From assembly GCA_032718475.1 (NCBI GenBank), contig JAUCBJ010008689.1, positions 51,301-115,300 on the forward strand: a DNA stretch of 64,000 bases. Reading direction: 5' to 3'. This document shows positions 35,590-46,597 of this stretch, piece by piece. Below the pieces are notes generated by a model. That model had not been told where the DNA came from, did not search any database, and saw only the letters and a list, made by a program, of their open reading frames with translations. Both the position numbers and the translations under genes were made by a program. Each line of letters opens with the position of its first letter. Position 1 is the first letter of the stretch. Source of the DNA: Nemertoderma westbladi (taxonomy: Eukaryota > Xenacoelomorpha > Nemertodermatida > Nemertodermatidae).

Positions 35590-38500
35590 TTTTACATCCA
35601 AGCTAGTAATAAATATATAACATTGTATATTTTACATCCAAGCCAGTATTAAATATATAACATTGTATATTTTACATCCAAGCCAGTACGAAATATAGAA
35701 AATTTTATATATTTTACATCCAAGCCAGTACGATATGTATAACATTATATATTTTACATCCAAGCCAGTACGAAATGTATAACATTATATATTTTACATC
35801 CAAGCCAGTACGAAATGTATAACATTATATATTTTACATCCAAGCCAGTACGAAATATATAACATTGTATATTTTACATCCAAGCCAGTACGAAATATAT
35901 AACATTATATATTTTACATCCAAGCCAGTACGAAATATAGAAAATTTTATATATTTTACATCCAAGCCAGTACGAAATATATAACATTGTATATTTTGCA
36001 TCCAAGCCAGAACGAAATATATAACATTATATATTTTACATCCAAGCCAGTACGAAATATATAACATAATATATTTTACATCCAAGCCAGTACGAAATGT
36101 ATAACATTATATAATTTACATCCAAGCCAGTACGAAATATATAACATAATATATTTTACATCCAAGCCAGTACGAAATATATAACATTGTATATTTTACA
36201 TCCAAGCCAGTACGAAATATATAACATAATATATTTTACATCCAAGCCAGTACGAAATGTATAACATTATATATTTTACATCCAAGCCAGTACGAAATAT
36301 ATAACATAATATATTTTACATCCAAGCCAGTACGAAATATATAACATTGTATATTTTACATCCAAGCCAGAACGAAATATATAACATTATATATTTTACA
36401 TCCAAGCCAGTACGAAATGTATAACATTATATATTTTACATCCAAGCCAGTACGAAATGTATAACATTATATATTTTACATCCAAGCCAGTACGAAATAT
36501 ATAACATTGTATATTTTACATCCAAGCCAGTACGAAATATAGAAAATTTTATATATTTTACATCCAAGCCAGTACGAAATATATAACATTGTATATTTTG
36601 CATCCAAGCCAGAACGAAATATATAACATTATATATTTTACATCCAAGCCAGTACGAAATGTATAACATTATATATTTTACATCCAAGCCAGTACGAAAT
36701 ATATAACATAATATATTTTACATCCAAGCCAGTACGAAATATATAACATTGTATATTTTACATCCAAGCCAGTACGAAATATATAACATAATATATTTTA
36801 CATCCAAGCCAGTACGAAATATATAACATTGTATATTTTACATCCAAGCCAGTACGAAATGTATAACATTATATATTTTACATCCAAGCCAGTACGAAAT
36901 AAATATATAACATTGTATATTTTGCATCCAAGCCAGTACGAAATATATAACATAATATATTTTACATACAAGCCAGTACGAAATATATAACATAATATAT
37001 TTTACATCCAAGCCAGTACGAAATATATAACATAATATATTTTACATCCAAGCCAGTACGAAATATAGAAAATTTTATATATTTTACATCCAAGCCAGTA
37101 CGAAATATAGAAAATTTTATATATTTTACATCCAAGCCAGTACGAAATGTATAACATTATATATTTTACATCCAAGCCAGTACGAAATGTATAACATTAT
37201 ATATTTTACATCCAAGCCAGTACGAAATATATAACATTGTATATTTTACATCCAAGCCAGTACGAAATATATAACATTATATATTTTACATCCAAGCCAG
37301 TACGAAATATAGAAAATTTTATATATTTTACATCCAAGCCAGTACGAAATATATAACATTGTATATTTTGCATCCAAGCCAGAACGAAATATATAACATT
37401 ATATATTTTACATCCAAGCCAGTACGAAATATATAACATAATATATTTTACATCCAAGCCAGTACGAAATGTATAACATTATATAATTTACATCCAAGCC
37501 AGTACGAAATATATAACATAATATATTTTACATCCAAGCCAGTACGAAATATATAACATTGTATATTTTACATCCAAGCCAGTACGAAATATATAACATA
37601 ATATATTTTACATCCAAGCCAGTACGAAATATATAACATTGTATATTTTGCATCCAAGCCAGAACGAAATATATAACATAATATATTTTACATCCAAGCC
37701 AGTACGAAATATATAACATTATATATTTTACATCCAAGCCAGAACGAAATATATAACATAATATATTTTACATCCAAGCCAGTACGAAATATAGAAAATT
37801 GTATATATTTTACATCCAAGCCAGTACGAAATGTATAACATTATATATTTTACATCCAAGCCAGTACGAAATAAATATATAACATTGTATATTTTGCATC
37901 CAAGCCAGTACGAAATATATAACATAATATATTTTACATACAAGCCAGTACGAAATATATAACATAATATATTTTACATCCAAGCCAGTACGAAATATAT
38001 AACATAATATATTTTACATCCAAGCCAGTACGAAATATAGAAAATTTTATATATTTTACATCCAAGCCAGTACGAAATATAGAAAATTTTATATATTTTA
38101 CATCCAAGCCAGTACGAAATGTATAACATTATATATTTTTCATCCAAGCCAGTACGAAATATATAACATAATATATTTTACATACAAGCCAGTACGAAAT
38201 ATAGAAAATTTTATATATTTTACATCCAAGCCAGTACGAAATGTATAACATTATATATTTACATCCAAGCCAGTACGAAATATATAACATAATATATTTT
38301 ACATCCAAGCCAGTACGAAATGTATAACATTATATATTTTACATCCAAGCCAGTACGAAATATATAACATAATATATTTTACATACAAGCCAGTACGAAA
38401 TATATAACATTATATATTTTACATCCAAGCCAGTACGAAATATATAACATAATATATTTTACATACAAGCCAGTACGAAATATATACCATTATATATTTT

Positions 38501-39540
38501 ACATCCAAGCCAGTACGAAATATATAACATAATATATTTTACATCCAAGCCAGAACGAAATATATAACATTATATATTTTACATCCAAGCCAGTACGAAA
38601 TATATAACATAATATATTTTACATCCAAGCCAGAACGAAATATATAACATTATATATTTTACATCCAAGCCAGTACGAAATATATAACATAATATATTTT
38701 ACATACAAGCCAGTACGAAATATATACCATTATATATTTTACATCCAAGCCAGTACGAAATATATAACATAATATATTTTACATCCAAGCCAGAACGAAA
38801 TATATACCATTATATATTTTACATCCAAGCCAGTACGAAATGTATAACATTATATATTTTTCATCCAAGCCAGTACGAAATATATAACATAATATATTTT
38901 ACATACAAGCCAGTACGAAATATAGAAAATTTTATATATTTTACATCCAAGCCAGTACGAAACGTATAACATTATATATTTTACATCCAAGCCAGTACGA
39001 AATATATAACATAATATATTTTACATACAAGCCAGTACGAAATATATAACATTATATATTTTACATCCAAGCCAGTACGAAATATATAACATAATATATT
39101 TTACATCCAAGCCAGAACGAAATATATAACATTATATATTTTACATCCAAGCCAGTACGAAATATATAACATTGTATATTTTACATCCAAGCCAGTACGA
39201 AATATATAACATAATATATTTTACATCCAAGCCAGAACGAAATATATAACATTATATATTTTACATCCAAGCCAGTACGAAATGTATAACATTATATATT
39301 TTACATCCAAGCCAGTACGAAATTATAACATTATATATTTTACATCCAAGCCAGTACGAAATATATAACATTGTATATTTTACATCCAAGCCAGTACGAA
39401 ATATATAACATAATATATTTTACATCCAAGCCAGAACGAAATATATAACATTATATATTTTACATCCAAGCCAGTACGAAATGTATAACATTATATATTT
39501 TACATCCAAGCCAGTACGAAATATATAACATTGTATATTA
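35590..39540 (+). repeat. 40-bp AT-rich satellite-like array (~98 copies)
   Basis: A 3.95-kb array of a ~40-bp unit (ACATCCAAGCCAGTACGAAA then TATATAACATTATATATTTT). The GC-richer half (CATCCAAGCCAGTACGAAAT) is strongly conserved while the AT half varies (TATAACATT, TATAACATA, TATAGAAAATTTT). Blocks of several units recur at longer range, for example near 35.8, 36.45 and 37.2 kb, indicating higher-order duplication. Short minus-strand frames inside it are artefacts. Confidence 0.97.
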
Positions 39541-40025
39541 TTTTAATCCGATATCATCTTGTCATCCAATGGTTTGTCAAGAAGTTCATGGGAAACTTAC
39601 TGGCCCAGTTACCGTTAAATATTCAGTAGTAGTGCATAAAAGTTACCTCACCATGACAAGCAGTTTATTAAAAGCTTATATAATATAGTTTATTAAAAAT
39701 TCACAAGAATTTTAATGAAACTGTTGTGATATTTTATGCGAAGTTATAATTTATTTAATCCATCTACGGAACCATGCAGCTATGCTATGGAACCAACTTA
39801 AACGGATTTTATTGATTTTCTGGTATTTTCATGATTATTATATAGCAGTAGAACTTATTTAACTTAGAAAAGGAACTCAACAATAACGCGAAAATCAATA
39901 AAGACGTCAGAAATTGATAACTCTTCCCGATATTAAAGTGGATTTCACGAAGACAAATTCGCTATGGGATTTGCAAATAAATATAGATAGATTGTCCTTA
40001 ATACAAATTTAACTTCAAACATTTG
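39541..40025. other. No gene seen
   Basis: AT-rich DNA between the 40-bp array and the LTR element. Nothing recognised. Confidence 0.5.
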
Positions 40026-40112
40026 ATTGTTTAGTTATCCCCATTACCATGGAAACCAGATTGTTTAGTTATCCCCATTACAATGGAAACCAGATTGTTT
40101 ACTTATCCCCAT
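40026..40112 (+). repeat. 34-bp repeat, flank of the LTR element
   Basis: ATTGTTTAGTTATCCCCATT plus ACCATGGAAACCAG occurs about 2.5 times. The same words are part of the ~181-bp satellite on the other side of the LTR element (from 54600), so the element probably inserted into this satellite. Confidence 0.8.
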
Positions 40113-41216
40113 TGTACGCGCTTTTGAAGACCTTTAGCAGTTTAACCTGCCAAAATTTATATGTCTTTTGGTTTATAAATAGACTTTAGAAGTTGACAAA
40201 TATTTAATACCAATAAACACAACATTACCAGAAGCCAGCCTAGTGCGCGTCCATTCACCCGCTGGATATACCCGGGAGACTGGATTCTGAGGGCTTAGAT
40301 TATTATTGCAGTGTAAGCTTACTGTATTATTCGATTGATCATTAATAAATAATTTCTGACTAATATTATTCACTTTCGGGAAATATTAACAGTTCCTTTA
40401 GGACGTGGCGCTCTATCTAAGTAAACAGAGATATGACTTATACTAATCACAACGGCAAGTCGGTAAGGCTTATGATTCACGTATGAGGCGCATTCTTTAG
40501 GAAATGCTTAGTTATCAGTCACACACAATCAGGCACACTACCGGTAACACACAATACTGCTCACTAATTTGCCGACCGTCAATGAATTTTATCATATATA
40601 AAGCGAACAGCAACGGACTCATGTAGTGCTTATCAAATAGCATTAAATTCACTACAAACCACAACAATATAAGTCGCAATCGCTAAATATAACCCGTCTC
40701 TCTAACCTGTAGTGTATCAAGAAAATTGGGAAATTTGGGTTCTTTATAGATGTTCTCCAAATAATATTCAACCAAAACACAACAGTAAACAGCAGTATAA
40801 TAATGTATGTTGAACCGATAATGCAAGACTGAACGGAGTTGCACCGATAACAGTTATACGCTCTATAATCTTAAGCCTACTAATGTTTCTTCTAAAGTCT
40901 GAAACGAATTGACTCTAGAGCCGGTGTTCCTGGCCTAGATAGAAACAACACAACAGTAACAAAAACACTCTCTGACTCTAACACCGTTGCAGGTATCTTT
41001 TTACACAGAGAGGAATCGCTCTCATTGGCAGAACACCAGATTCCACAGGTTCCACGAATATCTAAATGCCGAACTATCAGGATTTTTGCAGCCCTTGGCC
41101 AACACACAAAATGAGTCACTCCGCTCGGTTGCCCTGGTTGCATACTCTGCTGCTATAGCTCTGGTTGGCCGATAGAACATAGTAAAGAGCCCCTCGTATA
41201 ACAAATCAGCCAATCA
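40113..41216 (-). repeat. 3' LTR of the BEL/Pao-type element
   Basis: 1104 bp, matching 53393-54496 almost base for base (differences seen near 40230 and 40685). The plus-strand start is TGTACGCGCTTTTGAAGACC; the end is CAAATCAGCCAATCA. Seven further bases (GCCGGTC) are shared by both copies, so the outer edge could be 41223. No clear polypurine tract adjoins it. Confidence 0.93.
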
Positions 41217-41273
41217 GCCGGTCTATAATTCCTGGGTGAAGGGTGCAATATGATTGCATCAGAGGGTGTAGGA

Positions 41274-42164
41274 TTATGGTCGGTGTATCCGCCAGTCGAA
41301 GTGCCGGGCGGGGGAGAGGGGTTTAACGGCCTTGAGAGCGCGTTTTAGGACAGCCGCTCTGACGGGTCCTTTACGAGTGGTCTGAACGAGAGCCGTGGGT
41401 GGACCATAGGCAGTCAGAAACCTCCTGGGTTTAATGGTTCTTTCCAACTCGCGTTCGCGGGCTCGGTATTCGTAAGGTCGTCGATACACTTCCTGTAACT
41501 CGGGGTGTGAGTTAACAAATAAGTCTCCATAGTCCGGATCCTGACGGATATAATTGATTAAGTTATAGGAATGAAGGTCGCTAGGATTAACACTCCTGAG
41601 AAATTTGCGTACGAACTTGGTTGAAATACATTCTCCGACGCGCTTCAGTAGTTCGTAACTCGATATGCGTGATTTCTGTTCGACAGAAGCGAATAGATAA
41701 GGATGGAACGCATAAATTCCTTCGTAAGCGCGTCCAGGATAATAACGATGGCGCGAATCACAATGTAAATCAGCGTTCGCTTCCCAAGCTCTGATGTAAC
41801 GTAGTGTGATCATTTCATCTACGCTTTCCAAATCGTGATTAAAAGGGCAATCGAAACTGGCGTGTCCCTTTAGTTGACAATGGTGACATTGAGTCATAAA
41901 TTGAGGGCAAACCGCAAAAATGTGCAAGTTATTGAGTCTGCAATACGCACAATAAATTTCCATCACCGGTTGTTCGTGGAAATAGGAACAGTGGACGTTT
42001 GTGTCCATGGGCGTAACATGGTCTCTCGATGCGCATAACCGACAACGTTGCCGAGAAACATAGTTGGCATGGCGATAATTGTACGCAGTGAGACACTGTG
42101 GACCTTGATACCATTCTAGGATGTAATCGTTGTCGCTGTTCCGGGCGCGATAGGCTGAATCTCC
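41274..42164 (-). CDS. Accessory zinc-knuckle ORF of the LTR element
   Basis: Open from a TGA at 42165 to the stop at 41274 (296 codons); the first ATG in frame is at 42008. The N-terminal third is cysteine-rich: CRLC, then CAYC, then CHHCQLKGHASFDC, an exact CX2CX4HX4C zinc knuckle as in retroviral nucleocapsids (near 41840-41885). The remainder is charged, with an arginine/lysine-rich C-terminus (RTIKPRRF, VRAAVLKRALKAVK), suggesting nucleic-acid binding. It lies between the pol remnant and the 3' LTR, where env or extra genes occur in other LTR elements, and has no signal peptide or membrane span. I recognise no family. Upstream coding sequence was probably cut off by the LINE. Confidence 0.6.
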   Translation of the reverse strand, partial: GDSAYRARNSDNDYILEWYQGPQCLTAYNYRHANYVSRQRCRLCASRDHVTPMDTNVHCSYFHEQPVMEIYCAYCRLNNLHIFAVCPQFMTQCHHCQLKGHASFDCPFNHDLESVDEMITLRYIRAWEANADLHCDSRHRYYPGRAYEGIYAFHPYLFASVEQKSRISSYELLKRVGECISTKFVRKFLRSVNPSDLHSYNLINYIRQDPDYGDLFVNSHPELQEVYRRPYEYRARERELERTIKPRRFLTAYGPPTALVQTTRKGPVRAAVLKRALKAVKPLSPARHFDWRIHRP

Positions 42165-42239
42165 TCAGATTCTAGGCATATTGGTTCGTCTTCCCAGTCT
42201 GTTACAGTCTCTAGGTCAGGTCAGGTATTCTAGGTCATT

Positions 42240-45200
42240 GATCAAGAAAACTTGCCACCTCCGTGCAGCATAAAGGAGGTGCCACCTGTAGCTGCATAGA
42301 CCCTCTTACTAGGGCAAATCTGGTTCTGTAACTAGGACCCCCTTCGTTCTGGGATAAGGACGCCCTTGGTCCTGGATTAAGGACCCATATACTTGGCTGC
42401 AGGGGTATATGGCCTGACCAGGCAGATGGTGATCTACCAATGGCTGGTTAGGAGTAGAGTGTTCTCATGTCCACTCTGAGGGCACTTCACCGCGACCTGC
42501 ACCTGGCAGCAAGGGTACAGGGCATGACCCAGCAGATGAGCTGCAACAGCCAATGGTGGGTCATGTACGCCAGAGTAGATATGGGTGATGGGCCTCATAT
42601 CTGACTCCATTGCGACACCCACCCTGTGGAATGGCAAACCAGGGTGTGGTATTTGCCCCGAGAGCTGACTCGGCAAAAAAGCACCCCCCAACCCCCACTA
42701 TGGATTACATTAGCAATGCGGAGGTCCGGCCACTAGAGGCCAGTGGAATTACCGGACACATTCGGCCTCACAGGCGTCAGTTAACTCCTGACCGGCTGCC
42801 TGTCTCACCCCCTACTGGAGAGAGAGCAGCCAACAATTCTTTGAGTCCCTTTCCTGATGACCTTTCTGGCCCAAACCCTGGGTCACCAGGGAGGCCAGAT
42901 TGTGATGGGGAGAGCGATTCTGGAGTTGGAGGCTACTCTCATGTTCCACCCCGACCAACAAAGCCATTGGTGAATCTCAGGCAAGTCACTAGACTAGCCT
43001 CAGTAAACACCCTAACACTCGGGTCTCCAATGCGACAAGGTGAGCTGACTGCCTTGGCAGATAAGCTTTCTCTTAGCGCAGTGGGTGTTCAAGAGCACCG
43101 AATGCAGACTGGACAGACTGATGAGGTTCTGATTAAGGACATGGGGGGCGGTTGGCGACTCGCCCTCGCGTCAGCAGATGATAGTGGCAATGGTGGAATT
43201 GGTCTATTGATGAATCCAACTGCACATGCAGCATTGGACAAAATAGACCAAATCTCTAACCGCATCATCCGTTGCCACTTCTCATGTTCTGGAAGACTGG
43301 CTAAGAAGTTTCCTAAGGTGGTTCTGATTGTGTGCTACTCTCCAACTAGTGTTGCCCCTGTAGAGGAGGTGGAAAATTTCTACCACAATCTACAAGCAGC
43401 AACTGATGGAGTGGATCAGCATGCATTCTTAACATTCCTGGGAGACTTTAATGCAAGTCTGCATCAATCACCTACATCGCCCTGGGTCTATAGCAATAGT
43501 GTTAACCGAAATTCTGTCCATCTTCAGGATTTTATCTCTGGAAATGGATTGTTTTCGGCTGGAACCCAGTTCAAGAAGCGAACTGGAAAGCTATGGACTC
43601 ATAGTGGACCCAGTGGTCACAAGTCCCAGATAGACCATATTCTGTTTCGTAGGAAATACAGGAGCTCTATACAAGACTGTAATGCATTTACACTTCGACC
43701 CTTCTCCAGTGATCACCGCCTTATTGTGGCCAAGGTAAGACTTAGTCTGCGTGCTAGCAGAACAACGAAATCTGCCTTGCCACGGCATGACTGGTCCTCT
43801 CTGTTGCAACAGCCAAGTGTGAGATCCAGCTTCACACTACAGCTGAGCAACAGGTATGAGGCTCTTGCCTCTGAGGCGGCAGATCACTGTGAGGGCTATA
43901 CTGCCTTTACAGAAGCAGTTAAGTTAGCAGCTGCAGAAACAGTTCCTGTATACCCTCGAAACAGGAAAAGGGCCCCCTGGACTGACAACAAAATTCAGAA
44001 GTGCCGAAATGACCTTCATAAGGCGCAGAAAGAGTCCCGACTCAAACAGACTACAGCGGCCAAGAATGCAGTTAAAGCTGCATCTAGGTCCCTGAACAGG
44101 CAGTACTCTGTTAATCTACAGGAGCTAATAAACCAACAGGTTGATGCCATCAATGATGCTGACGACAGCAGGCAATCATCCCAGGCATGGAAATCGATCA
44201 ATCTGCTTACTGGGCGGAAAAGCCAACCAACCACCAAGGTTAAGGCTGAATCACCAGCCGATCGCCTCAATGGTTGGAAAGCCCACTTTGAAAAGCTCCT
44301 CAATAATGACAGGGTATTGCCTGATAACTTTATAGAAGTAAAAGTGTCTGAGTCTGTACTCCCAGATATTCCCATTGGCGATATCTCCTTTGCAGAAGTG
44401 AAGGCTGCTGCAAAGAGCATTAAGACCAATCGTGCCAGTGGAGTAGATGGTGTTCCCCCTGAGGTCTTTAAAATACCTGAGTGTTTAAAGCTCATCTATC
44501 CCATCATAGTAGACATGTACCGTACAACAAGAGTCCCACAAGAAATGAAAACAAATAAGTTGGTGCCAGTCCCCAAGAAGGGCAACCTAACACTCTATGG
44601 TTCTTTTCGGGGAATCTCATTGATCTCGATTGCTGCAAAACTATACAATAGAATTCTATTAAATCGCATCAGGGATCCCATTGAGAGACTGCTACGTGGA
44701 AATCAGAATGGGTTCCGTAAAGGTCGTGGGACCATGGAGCCCATTTTGGCACTTAGAAGGATAATTGAAGAGTTATCAAAAAAGAAAGACAGGCATCTGG
44801 CTGTTATCTTTGTTGACTTCTTCAAGGCCTTTGATTCAGTCTCTCGCTCACGTATGTTCAGCATACTTTCATTATATGGGATTCCTGATGAAATTATTGC
44901 AGCAATCAGATCAGTATACGATGGTTCGACAACATTTGTGTCTACTGTTGACGGTGACACAGAACCATTTGAAGTGTTATGGGGCGTACTCCAAGGAGAC
45001 ACACTTGCACCATTCTTGTTCATTATTGTGGTTGACTATGTTCTACGCATGTCCTTAGATCATCATAATGATGATGGGGTGATGATAACTCAACCTACTG
45101 GCTCCAGAAGTCGAGGAAATCCTGCCAAGTACCTAACTGATCTAGACTTTGCTGATGACTTAGGAGTACTCTCAGAATCATTAGAGGGAGCCCAACGGCT

Positions 45201-45981
45201 CCTCAGCTCATTAGAACATGCTGCTTCTAGTGTTGGTCTTTTTATTAACTCCAGAAAGACCAAAATTCTGACAGTTAACTTTGAAAGTCCTCAGCAAGTC
45301 TCTGATCGGATGAGCATAAGCTCAAAGGATGGTATACTTGAGCATGTGGACGACTTCTGTTACCTGGGATCATGGATCCGGAAGTCAGGTGAGGACCTTC
45401 GAATACGTAAGGGAAAGGCATGGGCAGCTTTGAATAGGCTTTCCAGGATTTGGAAGTCACCTAGAATTAATCGGAAACTTAAGGTCCGATTATTTAGAGC
45501 AGCAGTAGTTCCAGTACTCCTCTACGGGAGTCCATGCTGGGCTCTAACTGCTGAGGACACCAAATCTCTGGATGGCACATTCACAAGAATGCTACGCCGG
45601 GTACATTGTGTCAAGTACAATGCACACATCTCCAACCAGACACTATATAACATTGGAGGTGTCTCATTGGTTCCCCCAAGCTTGACACTAGAACAAAATC
45701 GCCTCCGCTTTGCAGGACATTGCTTTCGCCGTGAGGACCAGCCAGTGCATAATCTTGTACTTTGGCAGCCTCATGGAGTGAATAAGCATGGTGGACAGCC
45801 CATGACTTTCTTGAGACGCATCTTAAAGGACACTGGCCTTAAAGATGCGGATGATCTAGCAAATGTCATGGGTGATAGGGAGTTGTGGCGGTGCAATTTT
45901 GTTGACAAGCCGGCACAGCATTCTTAAAAATGCAGCTGCAATGCAGCATGCCGATCCTAGTAGTAGTAGTAGTAGTAGTAG
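42240..45981 (+). mobile_element. RTE-like LINE, near full length, inserted in the LTR element
   Basis: The most complete copy of the family, opposite in strand to the LTR element. It has a 5' UTR of about 330-390 bp, one long ORF, a 30-base 3' UTR and a (TAG)n tail to 45981. Homology with the copy ending at 60.5 kb begins exactly at TTACTAGGGC (42306). The preceding bases, including a CACCTCC/GGAGGTG stem near 42255-42290, may be true 5' UTR or host. A single ORF, minimal 3' UTR and simple-repeat tail fit the RTE superfamily. No clear target duplication was found at this copy. Confidence 0.92.
42631..45927 (+). CDS. LINE endonuclease-reverse transcriptase (intact)
   Basis: Encodes target-primed reverse transcription enzymes. 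The open frame extends 21 bases further to a TTG, but the ATG at 42631 gives 1098 residues. About 125 residues of Pro/Ser-rich leader precede an apurinic-type endonuclease (roughly 120-370) with QEHR, GDFNA at 271-275, SQIDHI and the catalytic SDHRL. A basic linker (NRKRAPWTDNKIQKCRNDL) leads to the RT (about 600-870): NGFRKGRGT, motif A FVDFFKAFDS with Asp near 729, LQGDTLAP, and FADDLG at 840-845. The C-terminal thumb/tail has RRVHCVKYN, RFAGHCFRRED and GQPMTFLRRIL. No stop or frameshift is present and all catalytic residues I can place are intact, so activity is plausible. Confidence 0.93.
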   Translation: MANQGVVFAPRADSAKKHPPTPTMDYISNAEVRPLEASGITGHIRPHRRQLTPDRLPVSPPTGERAANNSLSPFPDDLSGPNPGSPGRPDCDGESDSGVGGYSHVPPRPTKPLVNLRQVTRLASVNTLTLGSPMRQGELTALADKLSLSAVGVQEHRMQTGQTDEVLIKDMGGGWRLALASADDSGNGGIGLLMNPTAHAALDKIDQISNRIIRCHFSCSGRLAKKFPKVVLIVCYSPTSVAPVEEVENFYHNLQAATDGVDQHAFLTFLGDFNASLHQSPTSPWVYSNSVNRNSVHLQDFISGNGLFSAGTQFKKRTGKLWTHSGPSGHKSQIDHILFRRKYRSSIQDCNAFTLRPFSSDHRLIVAKVRLSLRASRTTKSALPRHDWSSLLQQPSVRSSFTLQLSNRYEALASEAADHCEGYTAFTEAVKLAAAETVPVYPRNRKRAPWTDNKIQKCRNDLHKAQKESRLKQTTAAKNAVKAASRSLNRQYSVNLQELINQQVDAINDADDSRQSSQAWKSINLLTGRKSQPTTKVKAESPADRLNGWKAHFEKLLNNDRVLPDNFIEVKVSESVLPDIPIGDISFAEVKAAAKSIKTNRASGVDGVPPEVFKIPECLKLIYPIIVDMYRTTRVPQEMKTNKLVPVPKKGNLTLYGSFRGISLISIAAKLYNRILLNRIRDPIERLLRGNQNGFRKGRGTMEPILALRRIIEELSKKKDRHLAVIFVDFFKAFDSVSRSRMFSILSLYGIPDEIIAAIRSVYDGSTTFVSTVDGDTEPFEVLWGVLQGDTLAPFLFIIVVDYVLRMSLDHHNDDGVMITQPTGSRSRGNPAKYLTDLDFADDLGVLSESLEGAQRLLSSLEHAASSVGLFINSRKTKILTVNFESPQQVSDRMSISSKDGILEHVDDFCYLGSWIRKSGEDLRIRKGKAWAALNRLSRIWKSPRINRKLKVRLFRAAVVPVLLYGSPCWALTAEDTKSLDGTFTRMLRRVHCVKYNAHISNQTLYNIGGVSLVPPSLTLEQNRLRFAGHCFRREDQPVHNLVLWQPHGVNKHGGQPMTFLRRILKDTGLKDADDLANVMGDRELWRCNFVDKPAQHS

Positions 45982-46343
45982 TTACGAATAGAATTTTCGT
46001 GATCTATTCTCGGTTTATCGTTACGACTCCGGTGGGTATGATATTTAAATAGAACCATTTCCCTTTCGGTGTCTACATCGTCCGTATCATGTAAATCGAT
46101 AGGATGGCCGGTAGTTAGGAAGTCCATATACGTAATATTACGATGCGTATAGCGAGCGGTGAATTTTCGATAGTCCAATTCACGCGTAAGTTGCTCTTGG
46201 GACATCGGCGGTTCGATATAACGACCATCGTCCTCCGTAATGGTTGGATCGGTTTCACCGCGTATCAAGCTATCCACAAATGCTTGTAAAGGTAGAGTAT
46301 ATCGCTCCCTGATACCAAGATCATCTTCTATCAACTCCGTCAT
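45982..46343 (-). CDS. Accessory ORF of the LTR element, cut by the LINE
   Basis: Minus-strand frame from the ATG at 46343: an acidic protein start (MTELIEDDLGIRERY, LQAFVDSLIRGETDP, then TREMVLFKYHTHRSRN-like charged sequence). Real coding ends at 45982, where the LINE tail begins; the continued frame reads a run of tyrosines from the reversed TAG repeat. It probably once continued into the zinc-knuckle ORF on the far side of the LINE (42164 downward). No family recognised. Confidence 0.45.
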
Positions 46344-46384
46344 ATCTGCTATCTGAGTTTATTAATATCGAAATGAGTTTATGT

Positions 46385-46597
46385 TTAGGCGAGCGGACGT
46401 CGCTGCCTACCTCTCTTCGCCCCGGACAGTGGGATTCTCAGCGCCAATGTACCGTCGTCGCGGTGTTTACGCCAACATGTAGCAACATCACGACAACGAT
46501 AACCGGCACAAGTCACTCCACTGTCCGTCCCAAAGGCTTGAATCCACTTTAGGTTCTTTCTATAGGAGAGTTGGGCTACTTTCACAATTGCGACTAG
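46385..46597 (-). CDS. Small basic cysteine-containing ORF of the LTR element
   Basis: Open minus-strand frame of about 70 codons without an ATG start: KNLKWIQAFGTDSG, then VTCAGYRCRDVATCWRKHR, ending with GAKRGRQRRPLA. The spaced cysteines and basic end look protein-like. It stops 42 bases before the next accessory ORF and may be an upstream part of the same protein, joined by splicing or separated by a frameshift. Function unknown. Confidence 0.3.
   Translation of the reverse strand, partial: LVAIVKVAQLSYRKNLKWIQAFGTDSGVTCAGYRCRDVATCWRKHRDDGTLALRIPLSGAKRGRQRRPLA

Noticed and set aside
35590-39540. Possible CRISPR-like array (regular repeats and spacers)
   Set aside because: The period is continuous 40-bp with no unique spacers, no cas genes and a eukaryotic context; it is an ordinary tandem repeat.
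40892-41213. Small open frames repeated at 54172-54493
   Set aside because: They are identical because they lie in the two LTRs; both strands are open by chance and no protein family is recognised.
42165-42305. Clean target-site duplication for the full-length LINE
   Set aside because: The sequence after the (TAG)n tail (TTACGAATAG) is not found just before the presumed 5' end, so the 5' boundary stays uncertain.
44016-45023. Long antisense frames within the LINE ORF (also in the other copies)
   Set aside because: They recur in each LINE copy as mirror images of the RT coding sequence and carry no motifs.
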